Shown here: piece after piece, positions 45,687-54,236 of the stretch
Layout: each line of letters begins with the position of its first letter
Position numbering within the stretch: the first letter of the stretch is position 1
From: Roseburia sp.
GTDB taxonomy: Bacteria > Bacteroidota > Bacteroidia > Bacteroidales > Bacteroidaceae
Reading direction: 5' to 3'
Assembly (NCBI GenBank): GCA_023665185.1
Contig: JAMPEL010000007.1
Coordinates: 1-64,000, forward strand
DNA: 64,000 bases
Notes under the pieces: generated by a model
The model's database searches: none
Seen by the model: only the letters and a program-made list of their open reading frames with translations
Told to the model about the DNA's origin: nothing
Translations under genes and position numbers: made by a program

Positions 45687-45806
45687 CTATTATTATCCAA
45701 TAGCAAAAACGATTTTACATTTCTTTTGGTATTGGGGAATGGTTTCGAGTCCAATAAATTCAGGACAACAAGTTGAGAGGAAACCGTATAACCATCGTTA
45801 TACAGG

Positions 45807-45844
45807 AACAGGCTCCCTTGTCGCTTGCGACAAGGGAGCCTGTT
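45807..45844. terminator. Perfect 18-bp palindrome, likely bidirectional terminator
   Basis: AACAGGCTCCCTTGTCGC and its exact complement flank TT. It lies about 65 bp past the stop of the DUF805 gene (minus) and is followed on the plus side by CTTTTA. Related in sequence to the palindrome at 27166-27200. Confidence 0.7.
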
Positions 45845-45910
45845 CTTTTATGCCCGCATTACGCATAGCGGACAGGACATATCATGTTTACAGCCGCATC
45901 CGGCAGCCCG

Positions 45911-46417
45911 TCAGTTTGCTTGAATCGTGTCCTCTTCCTGCGTGATGTACTTTACAGAAGGGCCGTACTCGTTGGTCTCAGGTTTTGAGTCGATACACAT
46001 AAGCACTATCATCGCGATGGAAACAAGCCAATTGATGAAAGGTATGATTGACAGCAACATGAGAAAGGCATAATACCCGCTCAAACCTATATCATGGAGC
46101 CGGCGCACAATAATGGCGATGCCGGGCAGAAAGCAGGCAAGCCCGTACAGCATGTAGACAAATATCAATACAAGTCCGCCCACACCGATTGCGCCAAACA
46201 GCATCTCCGGATGTTCCATTATCCTCGGATTCGTCACGAAAGTATAAATCAATATTCCGTAGCAAATGTCAAAAGGAATGTAAACAATAAGGTTGAACAA
46301 ACAGTACTTCCAACATTCGGCACGCCGTGAACGGCCGTCAAAGTTCACATAGTTCTTGAAGAATAATTTCACGCACTCCATCATCGAGGGTGCTTTCTTG
46401 ATTTCTGTAATAATCAT
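45911..46417 (-). CDS. DUF805 inner-membrane protein
   Basis: 168 residues. Begins with the family pattern FFKNYVNFDGRSRRAECWKYCLFN, followed by four membrane helices and the conserved ARRLHDIGLSGYY-like segment (IVRRLHDIGLSGYYAFLML), and ends with the typical KPETNEYGPSVKY tail. Function of DUF805 proteins is unknown. Monocistronic, with its own -7 box. Confidence 0.88.
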   Translation of the reverse strand: MIITEIKKAPSMMECVKLFFKNYVNFDGRSRRAECWKYCLFNLIVYIPFDICYGILIYTFVTNPRIMEHPEMLFGAIGVGGLVLIFVYMLYGLACFLPGIAIIVRRLHDIGLSGYYAFLMLLSIIPFINWLVSIAMIVLMCIDSKPETNEYGPSVKYITQEEDTIQAN

Positions 46418-46459
46418 AGCTATACAGTTTTATCGTTGGACATTAACTTTTATCAATGA

Positions 46460-46467
46460 CAAATGTA
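46460..46467 (-). promoter_or_regulatory. -7 promoter element of the DUF805 gene
   Basis: TACATTTG on the minus strand, 43 bp before the start codon. Confidence 0.5.
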
Positions 46468-46570
46468 GCATTTTTGAATATGACAACCAAAAGAATACGG
46501 GTATTTTAGGAGCATGAGGGCGGGATAAGAACCGGAGGATTTTGAGTAAGCAGAAATTTTGGTCCCGCTA

Positions 46571-47234
46571 TCCGACATTATGTCAGTTGGCGGAGAACCT
46601 TTTTTTTAACATTTGCCGCAGCTTCCGGCTTCTGATTAACGCTTGATTTTAATCAATTTTACTCATAAACAACTGATAATCAGCTGAATATATTTTCAGC
46701 AAAAAGTATGCGGTTTTAATCCAAAAACGCATGGTTTGAGTCAAAATAGGATGTATTGATAATCAGACAGTTATGAATATTTTGCCTTAAAATTGTCTTT
46801 TTTCGGGTTCAGAATTGATTTTTGTTTTTTGGAGCGTTGAAAAGGCGGTTGCCGTCTTTTTGAGGGGATGATTTTGAAAAACACCCGATTTTAGCCCGAA
46901 AAACGGGCTTTGAAAATTTTGTGCACCTTGAAAATAAATTTTGTTCACCTTGCGCAAAAAATCAGTGTGCCTTGGAAATAAATTTTCAGCACCTTGTAAT
47001 TTTGGGTTTTGTTGGACTTTTGGGTGGAATCGGGGCATTTTCGCTTGATTTTATGAATCTTTTAGTCGGTCGAATTGTTCTGTTTGTCCACTTGAAATTC
47101 AAGACTCAAAACCCTCCGTAGAATCGCGTTTTTGAGAGCGAGGCAAGTCGCGGTTCATTTTGAGGCGATTCTACGGAGTTTGGTTTTAACATATCAAATT
47201 GTCAGAAAATTCAATATTTCGCTAACATTTTTAA
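46571..47234 (-). repeat. Dispersed non-coding repeat, copy C
   Basis: Reverse orientation, most like copy A: same entry sequence (ATTGAATTTTCTGACAATT, read on the minus strand near 47195-47215), same hairpin GTAGAATCGC/GCGATTCTAC (about 47119-47175), 44-bp units and right-end hairpin (GACATAATGTC at 46574-46584). Directly joined to the palindromic element at 47235, as in copy A. Confidence 0.8.
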
Positions 47235-47383
47235 CAGACTCCTCCGTCACTTCGTGACACCTCCCCTAACTTAGGGGAGGAACCTGATTACCATGTTGGC
47301 AGAGGATCTAACGTGTTGATTGACAAGGCATATAGCTCCTCATCTAAATTAGAGGAGGTGTCACGAAGTGACGGAGGAGTCTG
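47235..47383. repeat. Palindromic (MITE-like) element, copy 2
   Basis: Left tip CAGACTCCTCCGTCACTTCG, right tip complementary and ending GACGGAGGAGTCTG. The centre (about 50 bp) aligns with the reverse complement of 15539-15688. Just after it, CTAAATCAATCA occurs twice in 22-23-bp direct repeats (47387-47431). Confidence 0.8.
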
Positions 47384-47560
47384 TATAAAGCATCATCTAA
47401 ATCAATCACAAGCACTACCTAAATCAATCAAAAAGCATCAGCAGAAACGGCCCAATACATCACCAAACCCCACCAAACAGTCAGCACCAAAAGCCAACCA
47501 AGAAAACATCTGCCAAGAGGAAAACAAAGCGGGCAAACATACTGTTTTCAATATTATTCG

Positions 47561-47568
47561 TACCTTTG
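47561..47568 (+). promoter_or_regulatory. -7 promoter element of the glutaminyl cyclase gene
   Basis: TACCTTTG 27 bp before the ATG at 47595. A much longer frame reaching back to 47313 crosses this box and the palindrome and is rejected. Confidence 0.65.
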
Positions 47569-47594
47569 CCCGTATAAATTCAATATTGCAGAAT

Positions 47595-48572
47595 ATGAGA
47601 AAAACAATACTTGCCGCATCACTGTTAGCAGCCCTCGTCTCATGCCACAGCGGAGGAGGAAACAATGTGCAGGAGGAGACGTATGTGTCTGACGTACCTG
47701 CCTTTTGCGAAGACAGTGCTTACAGCTATGTGGCAGCGCAGTGCGACTTCGGTCCGAGAACTGTAAATTCTGAGGCGCACGACGCTTGCGGCGACTATAT
47801 CGCAGAGAAATTCAGAAGTTTCGGAGCTGAGGTGACGGAACAATATGCCGACACAAAACTGTATGACGGCACTCCGGTCAGGCTCCGCAACATCGTGGCC
47901 TCATATAATCCTGACACTCCGGTCCGACTGCTTGTGTGCGCCCATTGGGACTCCCGTCCGTGGGCAGACCATGACGACAACGAGGCCAACCAACGCACAC
48001 CGATAGACGGCGCGAACGACGGAGCAAGCGGAGTGGGTGTCATGCTTGAGCTTGCGCGACAAATACAACAGACCGCCCCGGCTGTGGGCATCGACTTTAT
48101 ATGTTTCGATGCGGAAGACTGTGGAATGCCGCAATGGGCTGACGATGGCGGCAACCACGAGAGCACATGGTGTCTCGGCTCACAACACTGGGCTTCGTTC
48201 CGCCACAAAGACGGCTATATGGCGCGCTATGGCATATTGCTCGACATGGTCGGCGGAAGCAGCTCACTGTTCTGCAAGGAGGGATTCTCCATGCACTTCG
48301 CGCCGGGAGTAGTAGACAAGATATGGGCGGCGGCGCGCCGTATCGGCTACAGCCACTATTTTGTAAACGAGTCGGGGGGATATGTCACAGACGACCATGT
48401 GCCTGTCAATCGTTCCGGCATACCTTGCGTGGACATTATCGCAAGCGATGCGGAAGACGGCGGGTTCTGCGGCACCTGGCATACCGTGGACGACAATCTC
48501 GCCCACATCAGCCGGCAGACATTGAAGGCTGTGGGACAGACGATGATGGAGGTAATCTATAACGAGAAATAG
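47595..48572 (+). CDS. Glutaminyl-peptide cyclotransferase-like lipoprotein (M28 fold)
   Basis: 325 residues, lipobox LVSC with acylated Cys17. The M28-type zinc fold is visible: CAHWDSRPWAD, DGANDGASGVGVMLE (zinc Asp and nearby Glu), FICFDAEDCG, DMVGG and DDHVPVNRSGIP (zinc His). The DWSRPW / EDCG pattern is that of type II glutaminyl cyclases such as the one of Porphyromonas. These convert N-terminal Gln of exported proteins to pyroglutamate. Several signal peptides in this window (6798, 19014, 26234) end Ala|Gln, giving it local substrates. Confidence 0.9.
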   Translation: MRKTILAASLLAALVSCHSGGGNNVQEETYVSDVPAFCEDSAYSYVAAQCDFGPRTVNSEAHDACGDYIAEKFRSFGAEVTEQYADTKLYDGTPVRLRNIVASYNPDTPVRLLVCAHWDSRPWADHDDNEANQRTPIDGANDGASGVGVMLELARQIQQTAPAVGIDFICFDAEDCGMPQWADDGGNHESTWCLGSQHWASFRHKDGYMARYGILLDMVGGSSSLFCKEGFSMHFAPGVVDKIWAAARRIGYSHYFVNESGGYVTDDHVPVNRSGIPCVDIIASDAEDGGFCGTWHTVDDNLAHISRQTLKAVGQTMMEVIYNEK

Positions 48573-48616
48573 GCGGACAGCCCGGAACTGAAAGAACAAA
48601 CAAGAAAAATAAAGAT

Positions 48617-49042
48617 ATGTCGATAGAGGAAATACAGCAAGAGATAATCGAGGAATTCAGCGATTATGACGATTGGATGGACAAGTATCAGCTGCTTATC
48701 GATTTGGGCAGCGAGCAGCAGCCATTAAAGGAAGAGTATAAGGTGGAGAGCAATCTGATAGACGGTTGCCAGAGCCGTGTGTGGCTTCATGCCGAGCTTG
48801 CGGACAGCGGACAGATTGTGTTTGAGGCGGAAAGCGACGCGCTGATTGTGAAGGGAATTGTCACACTGCTCATACGCGTGCTCAGCGGACATACACCCGA
48901 TGAGATTCTGGAGGCGGACCTGCACTTCATCGAGGATATAGGATTGAAGGAACATCTGTCGCCGACCCGCAGCAACGGATTGCTGGCGATGCTCAAGCAG
49001 ATGAAGATGTATGCGGTGGCTTTCAAAGCCAAAGGTGCCTGA
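48617..49042 (+). CDS. sufE: SufE-family sulfur acceptor
   Basis: Accepts persulfide sulfur from the SufS cysteine desulfurase for Fe-S assembly. 141 residues; active Cys51 in LIDGCQSRVW, preceded by the typical DWMDKYQLLIDLG and followed by GIVTLLIRVLSGHTPDEIL and LSPTRSNGLLAML. Probably cotranscribed with the cyclase gene (44-bp gap). A strong terminator follows. Confidence 0.93.
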   Translation: MSIEEIQQEIIEEFSDYDDWMDKYQLLIDLGSEQQPLKEEYKVESNLIDGCQSRVWLHAELADSGQIVFEAESDALIVKGIVTLLIRVLSGHTPDEILEADLHFIEDIGLKEHLSPTRSNGLLAMLKQMKMYAVAFKAKGA

Positions 49043-49083
49043 ACATGATGCCCGGCATGTAGCCGGCAGATAATGACAAAGAC

Positions 49084-49135
49084 AGTGCAGGTGTGTTTGC
49101 ACCGGAGATTCCGGCAAACACACCTGCACTTTTTG
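49084..49135 (+). terminator. Intrinsic terminator after sufE
   Basis: AGTGCAGGTGTGTTTGC (49084-49100) pairs perfectly with its complement (49114-49130) and is followed by TTTT. Confidence 0.92.
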
Positions 49136-49195
49136 CATCTGCTCCTCATGACCGTCATCCTATTCCTTATCGCGGCATGAAGAAACAGCCCTGTA

Positions 49196-50962
49196 TCATT
49201 GTCCGCACTTCTGCACAAGCTCCATCACCCGCATGAAGTTTCCGCCCCATATTTTCTGTATGTCAGCCTCGCTGTAACGCTCGCGGAGCAGGTGACGGGT
49301 GAAATTGATGAGTTCGGAGGCAGAGGCACATCCCGGCACACCGCCATCACCATCAAAATCCGTGCCGATACCCACATGGTCTATTCCCATGACATTCACA
49401 AAATGATTCAGGTGCTCAATGGCATCCATCACTGTCGCCTTGCCGTCGGTACGCAAAAAACCGTGGTAGAGTGTAACCTGCGCCACCCCACCCTTTGAGG
49501 CAAGTGCCCTCAGCTGTTCGTCCGTAAGATTGCGCGGATGGTCGCACAGCGCACGGGCGGAAGAATGGGAGCACACAATCGGTGTGCTGCTTATTTCCAT
49601 CGCGTCGTAGAAGCTGCTCTCGGCGGCATGTGACAAATCGACCATCATTCCTGTGCGGTTCATCTCCCTTATCACCTCCGCTCCGAAAGGACTTATGCCG
49701 CCATGCTCGCCAAGTCCTTTTGCCGAGTCACACAAATCATTGTCGCCATTATGGCACAGCGTCATGTAAACCACTCCACGGCGGCGGAAACGCTCCACAT
49801 TGGCGAGGTCCTTTCCTATGGCATATCCGTTCTCTATGCCCAGCATGACGGACTTCTTGCCCTCTCTCTTCAAACGGGCAATGTCAGCCGGAGTGTACGC
49901 AATGTCCACGAGAGTGCAATTGCGCGCAACCATCTCCTCAATCTGCGTAAGGATACGGTCTGCCTTTGCCGTGGCAGCCAACAGCGACTCTCCGTCACGC
50001 GCCTTCTGCTCAAGATAAGCCACCATAATCGTCGCATCGAGTCTGCCCTCTGTCATCTTGTGCAAGTCTACAAGAATCTGCGGGTCGCGCGCTGCGAAAT
50101 TGATGTTTTTATGGAAGAACATTGGTGTGTCGCAATGGCTGTCGAGAGAAATGATGCGGTCGTGTACGCGCTTCGCCTCCTTGAACGATGCCGCCTCACG
50201 GACAAGCCAGCGGAAAAGCGGGGTGGAATCCTCGCGGTGGCTTGCGGCAGGCGCGGCAAGACATTCCGGATGCCACTGCACACCGATGATGGATTTGTAT
50301 TCAGCCGACTCTATGGCTTCAATCACTCCGTCCTCGCTCATGGCAGACACTATGAAACCCGGAGGAGGAGTCTTCACCGCCTGATGATGGAAAGAATTGA
50401 CCGCAATGACTTCAGACTGGAAGATGGAGCGCAACATACTGCCTTCCGCAATATTGACGGTATGCGACGGATATTTGCGGTCTAAGTCCTGACTGTGCTT
50501 GATGCGCGTACCCTCCGTCATTTGTGTATAGATGTCCTGATACAGCTCCCCGTCAAGCGCGGCACTGATAACCTGTATTCCCTTGCAGATGCCGAGCATC
50601 GGCACCTGCCTGTCTGCCGCCAGACGCGCAAGAAGCAGCTCCTGCACGTCGCGTATATGGCATACGGAGTGCAGCTCTCTCACGGGCTGTTCGTTGAGCA
50701 AGAGCGGATTGATGTCTCCTCCACCGCTGAATATCAGTCCGTCAATATTGTCAAGAATTTCCTTGAGGTTATCTGTTTGTTCAAAAGGCGGGATGATGAA
50801 AGGGATTCCGCCAGCGTTCAATACCGACTGGTAGTATCCTTCCGCAAGGGTACAGCAGCCTTTGTCGTAGTTTCCCGTAATGCCGATGACAGGACGGTGG
50901 CATGGTGCGGCAGAATCACCGCACATCCGCAGATAATTCTCTTTCCGGTCGAAAATATCCAT
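49196..50962 (-). CDS. Fusion of C26 glutamine amidotransferase-like hydrolase and M19 dipeptidase
   Basis: 588 residues from the ATG at 50962. N-terminal domain (about 20-260): PVIGITGNYD, FSGGGDINP, the nucleophile in LGICKGIQ and the His-Glu in GVQWHPE, as in gamma-glutamyl-GABA hydrolases (PuuD). C-terminal domain (about 275-588): membrane-dipeptidase metal motifs DSHCDTPMFF, GIENGYAIG, DLSHA, SHSSARALCDHPRN and GIGTDFDGDGG. Such fusions occur in Bacteroidales and probably take gamma-glutamyl or D-amino-acid peptides apart in two steps. No signal peptide, so it acts in the cytosol. Last gene of a minus-strand group. Confidence 0.88.
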   Translation of the reverse strand: MDIFDRKENYLRMCGDSAAPCHRPVIGITGNYDKGCCTLAEGYYQSVLNAGGIPFIIPPFEQTDNLKEILDNIDGLIFSGGGDINPLLLNEQPVRELHSVCHIRDVQELLLARLAADRQVPMLGICKGIQVISAALDGELYQDIYTQMTEGTRIKHSQDLDRKYPSHTVNIAEGSMLRSIFQSEVIAVNSFHHQAVKTPPPGFIVSAMSEDGVIEAIESAEYKSIIGVQWHPECLAAPAASHREDSTPLFRWLVREAASFKEAKRVHDRIISLDSHCDTPMFFHKNINFAARDPQILVDLHKMTEGRLDATIMVAYLEQKARDGESLLAATAKADRILTQIEEMVARNCTLVDIAYTPADIARLKREGKKSVMLGIENGYAIGKDLANVERFRRRGVVYMTLCHNGDNDLCDSAKGLGEHGGISPFGAEVIREMNRTGMMVDLSHAAESSFYDAMEISSTPIVCSHSSARALCDHPRNLTDEQLRALASKGGVAQVTLYHGFLRTDGKATVMDAIEHLNHFVNVMGIDHVGIGTDFDGDGGVPGCASASELINFTRHLLRERYSEADIQKIWGGNFMRVMELVQKCGQ

Positions 50963-51081
50963 GTTCTTGGAGATAAATATAAATAGGAGGTCAATATAAA
51001 TAGGAATAAATATGGTCTGGCAAGACAACAAGCACTGACCAATGAAAAGACAAGCACAGACTGGTGAAAAGACAAAGCAGA

Positions 51082-51166
51082 CAAGCCCGCCGCCGGTTGT
51101 TTGCCGACAGCGGCATTACTGCCTGTCCGACAGCATTTTGTCGGCAAACAACCGGCGGCAGGCTTG
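51082..51166. terminator. Long hairpin (28-bp arms) between DUF4491 and C26-M19 genes
   Basis: Arms 51082-51109 (CAAGCCCGCCGCCGGTTG...) and 51139-51166 match with one mismatch around a 29-base centre. It begins 12 bp past the DUF4491 stop on the minus strand. The stem is very stable; T-runs are absent, so it may be an mRNA-stabilising hairpin or a partial terminator. Confidence 0.6.
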
Positions 51167-51178
51167 CCTGCCAGTCAG

Positions 51179-51472
51179 TCAGAAATCATATTTTCTTTTG
51201 GGGTTCTTTGGGAACCAGCCTTTTCTTACTCTTTCTTTCTGCTCAAACAGTTCCTTGATGCTCCAGAAAGAAGAGAAAGCGAACACACCGAGAAGTGACG
51301 CCCAAAAGACGCTGCTGATGAAGAGCGCGGCTGCCGCACTGACAAGTCCGAAAACAAGGAACACCCACCAAAAGCGGGTGCCCGTATAATATTCGCACTT
51401 GATGACGATGGGATGGAACAAGCCAATGATAATAAATGTGCTTACTCCAATCAACAATCCTTCGTAATGCAC
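51179..51472 (-). CDS. DUF4491 small membrane protein
   Basis: 97 residues with three membrane helices. Sequence MHYEGLLIGVSTFIIIGLFHP and KCEYYTGTRFWWVFLVFGL are characteristic of DUF4491, ending in a basic cytosolic tail (KGWFPKNPKRKYDF). Function unknown. It starts 12 bp after the Lrp gene and is likely in its operon. Confidence 0.85.
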   Translation of the reverse strand: MHYEGLLIGVSTFIIIGLFHPIVIKCEYYTGTRFWWVFLVFGLVSAAAALFISSVFWASLLGVFAFSSFWSIKELFEQKERVRKGWFPKNPKRKYDF

Positions 51473-51484
51473 AGTACACGTCTT

Positions 51485-51979
51485 TTACTCAGCGTCCTCA
51501 ATACTGACAGACGCTGCCTTCTCCATATGGATAGGCACTTCCTTCTTGATGCTTTGGTCGAGCGAGATGAGTGTTTCTGTAGAGTCCACACCCTGAATGC
51601 CCTGAATCTTGTTGTTGAGCAAGTCCATCAACTGATCGTTATCACATGCATAGAGCTTGATAAGCATTGAGTAAGGACCTGTAGTGTAATGACACTCTAC
51701 AATTTCAGGGATATTGCGCAGTTCCTCTACAACCTTCTTGTAATATGAGCCTTTCTCAAGCTTGATTCCCACATACGTACAAGTCGTATATCCCAGACTC
51801 TTAGGATTTACATGGTATCCGGAACCTATAATCACATTCATGTCTATCAATCGCTGTACCCGCTGATGTATTGCCGCACGTGACACACCGCACTCTGCTG
51901 CCACATCCTTGAAAGGAATGCGCGCGTTACCGGAAATAATCTCCATGATGTGTTTGTCCAATTTGTCTATTTTTTCCAT
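51485..51979 (-). CDS. Lrp/AsnC-family transcriptional regulator
   Basis: 164 residues from the ATG at 51979; the frame continues upstream but the family start MEKIDKLDKHIMEIISGNAR fits here. Helix-turn-helix IPFKDVAAECGVSRAAIHQRVQRL (about 21-44), followed by the RAM ligand domain (TYVGIKLEKGSYYKKVVEELRNIPEIVECHYTTGPYSMLIKLYACD). It senses amino acids or related compounds. Neighbouring peptidase gene C26-M19 suggests peptide or amino-acid metabolism as target. Confidence 0.92.
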   Translation of the reverse strand: MEKIDKLDKHIMEIISGNARIPFKDVAAECGVSRAAIHQRVQRLIDMNVIIGSGYHVNPKSLGYTTCTYVGIKLEKGSYYKKVVEELRNIPEIVECHYTTGPYSMLIKLYACDNDQLMDLLNNKIQGIQGVDSTETLISLDQSIKKEVPIHMEKAASVSIEDAE

Positions 51980-52021
51980 TGCTACTAAACGTTGTTTATT
52001 AGAAGTTCTACATTTTGTAAG

Positions 52022-52029
52022 CAAATTTA
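52022..52029 (-). promoter_or_regulatory. -7 promoter element of the Lrp gene
   Basis: TAAATTTG on the minus strand, 43 bp before the ATG at 51979. Confidence 0.5.
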
Positions 52030-52073
52030 GTCATTTCTTTTATTTCATGTACTATTTACAATCCTAAAAATGC

Positions 52074-52111
52074 AAAAAAGGTATCAAATAGATAGTTTGA
52101 TACCTTTTTTT
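52074..52111 (-). terminator. Terminator of the FKBP gene cluster
   Basis: AAAAAAGGTATCAAA (52074-52088) and TTTGATACCTTTTTT (52096-52110) form a symmetric terminator, 17 bp past the stop of the gene at 52128. It can work in both directions. Confidence 0.88.
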
Positions 52112-52127
52112 CTTTCTAAAAAGCCTC

Positions 52128-53171
52128 TTATTTTCTTGTTTTCTTCTTTGTGACAGGCGCAGTCTTCTTTTCTGCCTGCAAGTCCGTTTTTTCTGACTTG
52201 CCTTCTATCTCATGAAGCTCCACTGTAAAAATAAGGGCTGAATACGGCTTTATGTCTTTTCCTGTCTCACGGTCGCCGTAAGCAAGCTGATAAGGGATAT
52301 AGAGTTCCCACTTTGAGCCTACCGGCATCTTCTGCAAAGCCTCTGTCCATCCCTTGATTACCTGGTTACACTGGAAAGAGGTGGCCGCTCCGCGTTTGTA
52401 CGAGCTGTCGAACACAGTTCCGTCGATGAGCCTTCCCTCATAGTCCACTTTCACCTTGTCAGTAGCCAGAGGCTTTTCGCCGTTGCCTTCGGTGATGACT
52501 TTATATTGAAGTCCGCTCGGGAGTGTGATGACTCCCTCCTTTTTCTTGTTCTCGGCAAGGAACGCTTCTCCGGCTCTTCTGTTGCTGCCGTACATAGCTT
52601 CCTTGTTCACCTCGTGGCGCGCGTCCATAGCGGCTTTGAACATGAGCTGCGCGCTGTCGGAAGTGATTTCATTCTTGCCTACGAGTGCGGCTACAATGGC
52701 ATTTGCCACAATCTTCTTGTCGATTCTCTTGTCCGGGTCGGCAGCATAGTAGTCTCTTTCCAGTCCCTGGGCCATCTGATCTATCTGGTTGCCTATTTGC
52801 TGACCTGCGGAGTATGCCGACATTTTCTTGTCGGAAGGGTCGATGCTCACTTTGTCCATGATTCCCTGTATGAAATCATTGACGTAGGCAGAGTCGATGC
52901 CAAGCTGGTTTTCCATATATGCCTGCAAGCCGTTCGACTGCCATGTGCCGAAGATGTATGCGATGGAGTCTCCGCCGTTAGTCAGTTCAGGCTTCACAAT
53001 CTCGAAAGAGCCGCCATCGGCAGCCTTGCCTTTCTTGCTTTTCTTTTTCTCCTTCTTTACTGTCTTGTCCGCTTTTTCCTTTTTCTCTTTATACTCGCCG
53101 GCAGCATACGACGGCACTGCCACTGCACCTGCCATGAGCAGCAGGGATATTGATAGAAGAATCTTTTTCAT
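52128..53171 (-). CDS. FKBP-type peptidyl-prolyl isomerase, FkpA-like
   Basis: 347 residues, exported (signal MKKILLSISLLLMAGAVAVPSYA). A Lys-rich segment (about 27-50), a helical dimerisation domain (about 55-215; DSIAYIFGTWQSNGLQAYM, FIQGIMDKV) and the FKBP domain (about 225-320; TEGNGEKPLATDKVKVDYEGRLIDGTVFDSS, VIKGWTEALQKMPVGSKWELYIPYQLAYG). A Lys-rich tail ends it. Helps fold periplasmic and outer-membrane proteins. Third of three tandem genes of the family. Confidence 0.93.
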   Translation of the reverse strand: MKKILLSISLLLMAGAVAVPSYAAGEYKEKKEKADKTVKKEKKKSKKGKAADGGSFEIVKPELTNGGDSIAYIFGTWQSNGLQAYMENQLGIDSAYVNDFIQGIMDKVSIDPSDKKMSAYSAGQQIGNQIDQMAQGLERDYYAADPDKRIDKKIVANAIVAALVGKNEITSDSAQLMFKAAMDARHEVNKEAMYGSNRRAGEAFLAENKKKEGVITLPSGLQYKVITEGNGEKPLATDKVKVDYEGRLIDGTVFDSSYKRGAATSFQCNQVIKGWTEALQKMPVGSKWELYIPYQLAYGDRETGKDIKPYSALIFTVELHEIEGKSEKTDLQAEKKTAPVTKKKTRK

Positions 53172-53258
53172 TGTTCCGATTAAAGATTAAATAAAAGGTT
53201 GACAAGCAGACAACAATCCGTCTGCCTATCAACCTGTTCATTCGTCAGCCGATTGAGT

Positions 53259-54131
53259 TTATTTGATATCAACAACCTCTATTGTGAAGACAAGAGTAGA
53301 GAAAGGCTTAATCTGACCCATATCCTGTGTGCCGTAAGCAAGGTTGTAAGGGATGCAAACCTCCCACTTAGAGCCGGCAGGCATCAGTTTGAGAGCCTCA
53401 ACCCATCCCTGGATTACGCGCGGATACTTCATGTTCACCTCGAATGGCTTGCCACCGTTCTTCTCTGTTGAGTCGAACACTGTTCCGTCGATGAGCTTTC
53501 CCTCATATTTTACTGAAATGACAGAAGAGTCGTTAGGAAGAACACCTGTACCCTCAGTGAGCACCTTATACTGCAAACCGCTCTCTGTAGTCTTCACGCC
53601 ATCCTTCTTCTTGTTTGCTGCAAGATACTCCTCGCCCTTCTTCTTGTTGTCACCATATTTAGCCTCGTTGTTCTTGTCGTGTATTGCCTGAAGCTTGGTG
53701 TTGAAAGAAGTGTAAGCCTCCTCAGAAGTCTTCTCCGCATTGCCCTTCATACCAGCAACAAGACCTGCAAGCAGGTTCTTCACGTTCACGTTCTTTGTTG
53801 TGTCGTCAGCATATACGTCCTTTGTAAGACCCTTAGCCATGTTCTGAACCTGGTTTCCTACCTCAAGACCTTTCATGTATGCCTGCTTCTTCTTGTCGAT
53901 TTCCTCGCTCACAGCACCTTCCTGCATACCTTTGATAAACTCGTCGATATAAGCCGAGTCTACACCAAGTTGCATAGTCATGTACTGCTTGAGGCTCTGT
54001 GCCTGAGCCACACCAAGATCGTAAGCGATTGAGTCTACTTCTCCGTTGAGATCAGCCTTCAGCTCATGCTGACAAGCTGTGAAAGATGCGGCAGCAATTG
54101 CAGCAGCTGCCAAAATACCTAATTTCTTCAT
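53259..54131 (-). CDS. FKBP-type peptidyl-prolyl isomerase, lipoprotein
   Basis: 290 residues, signal with possible lipobox FTAC (Cys19). Same plan as its neighbours: helical FkpA N-domain with DSIAYDLGVAQAQSLKQYM and FIKGMQEGA, then FKBP domain (LTEGTGVLPNDSSVISVKYEGKLIDGTVFDSTEKN, VIQGWVEALKLMPAGSKWEVCIPYNLAYG). Membrane anchoring distinguishes it from the gene at 52128. Middle gene of the cluster. Confidence 0.93.
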   Translation of the reverse strand: MKKLGILAAAAIAAASFTACQHELKADLNGEVDSIAYDLGVAQAQSLKQYMTMQLGVDSAYIDEFIKGMQEGAVSEEIDKKKQAYMKGLEVGNQVQNMAKGLTKDVYADDTTKNVNVKNLLAGLVAGMKGNAEKTSEEAYTSFNTKLQAIHDKNNEAKYGDNKKKGEEYLAANKKKDGVKTTESGLQYKVLTEGTGVLPNDSSVISVKYEGKLIDGTVFDSTEKNGGKPFEVNMKYPRVIQGWVEALKLMPAGSKWEVCIPYNLAYGTQDMGQIKPFSTLVFTIEVVDIK

Positions 54132-54236
54132 TTTTTGTATGTTATTTTTCTGTTTCTTTATTTCTGTCTTCTGTTTGGTTCGCCCGACAACGTTTCAGCG
54201 GAAATGCCTGCCGCCGCCCGAATGTCCGGCATTCAA

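Noticed and set aside
47313..47594. Upstream extension of the glutaminyl cyclase frame to 47313
   Set aside because: It runs through the palindromic element and the -7 promoter box; the ATG at 47595 begins a normal lipoprotein signal.
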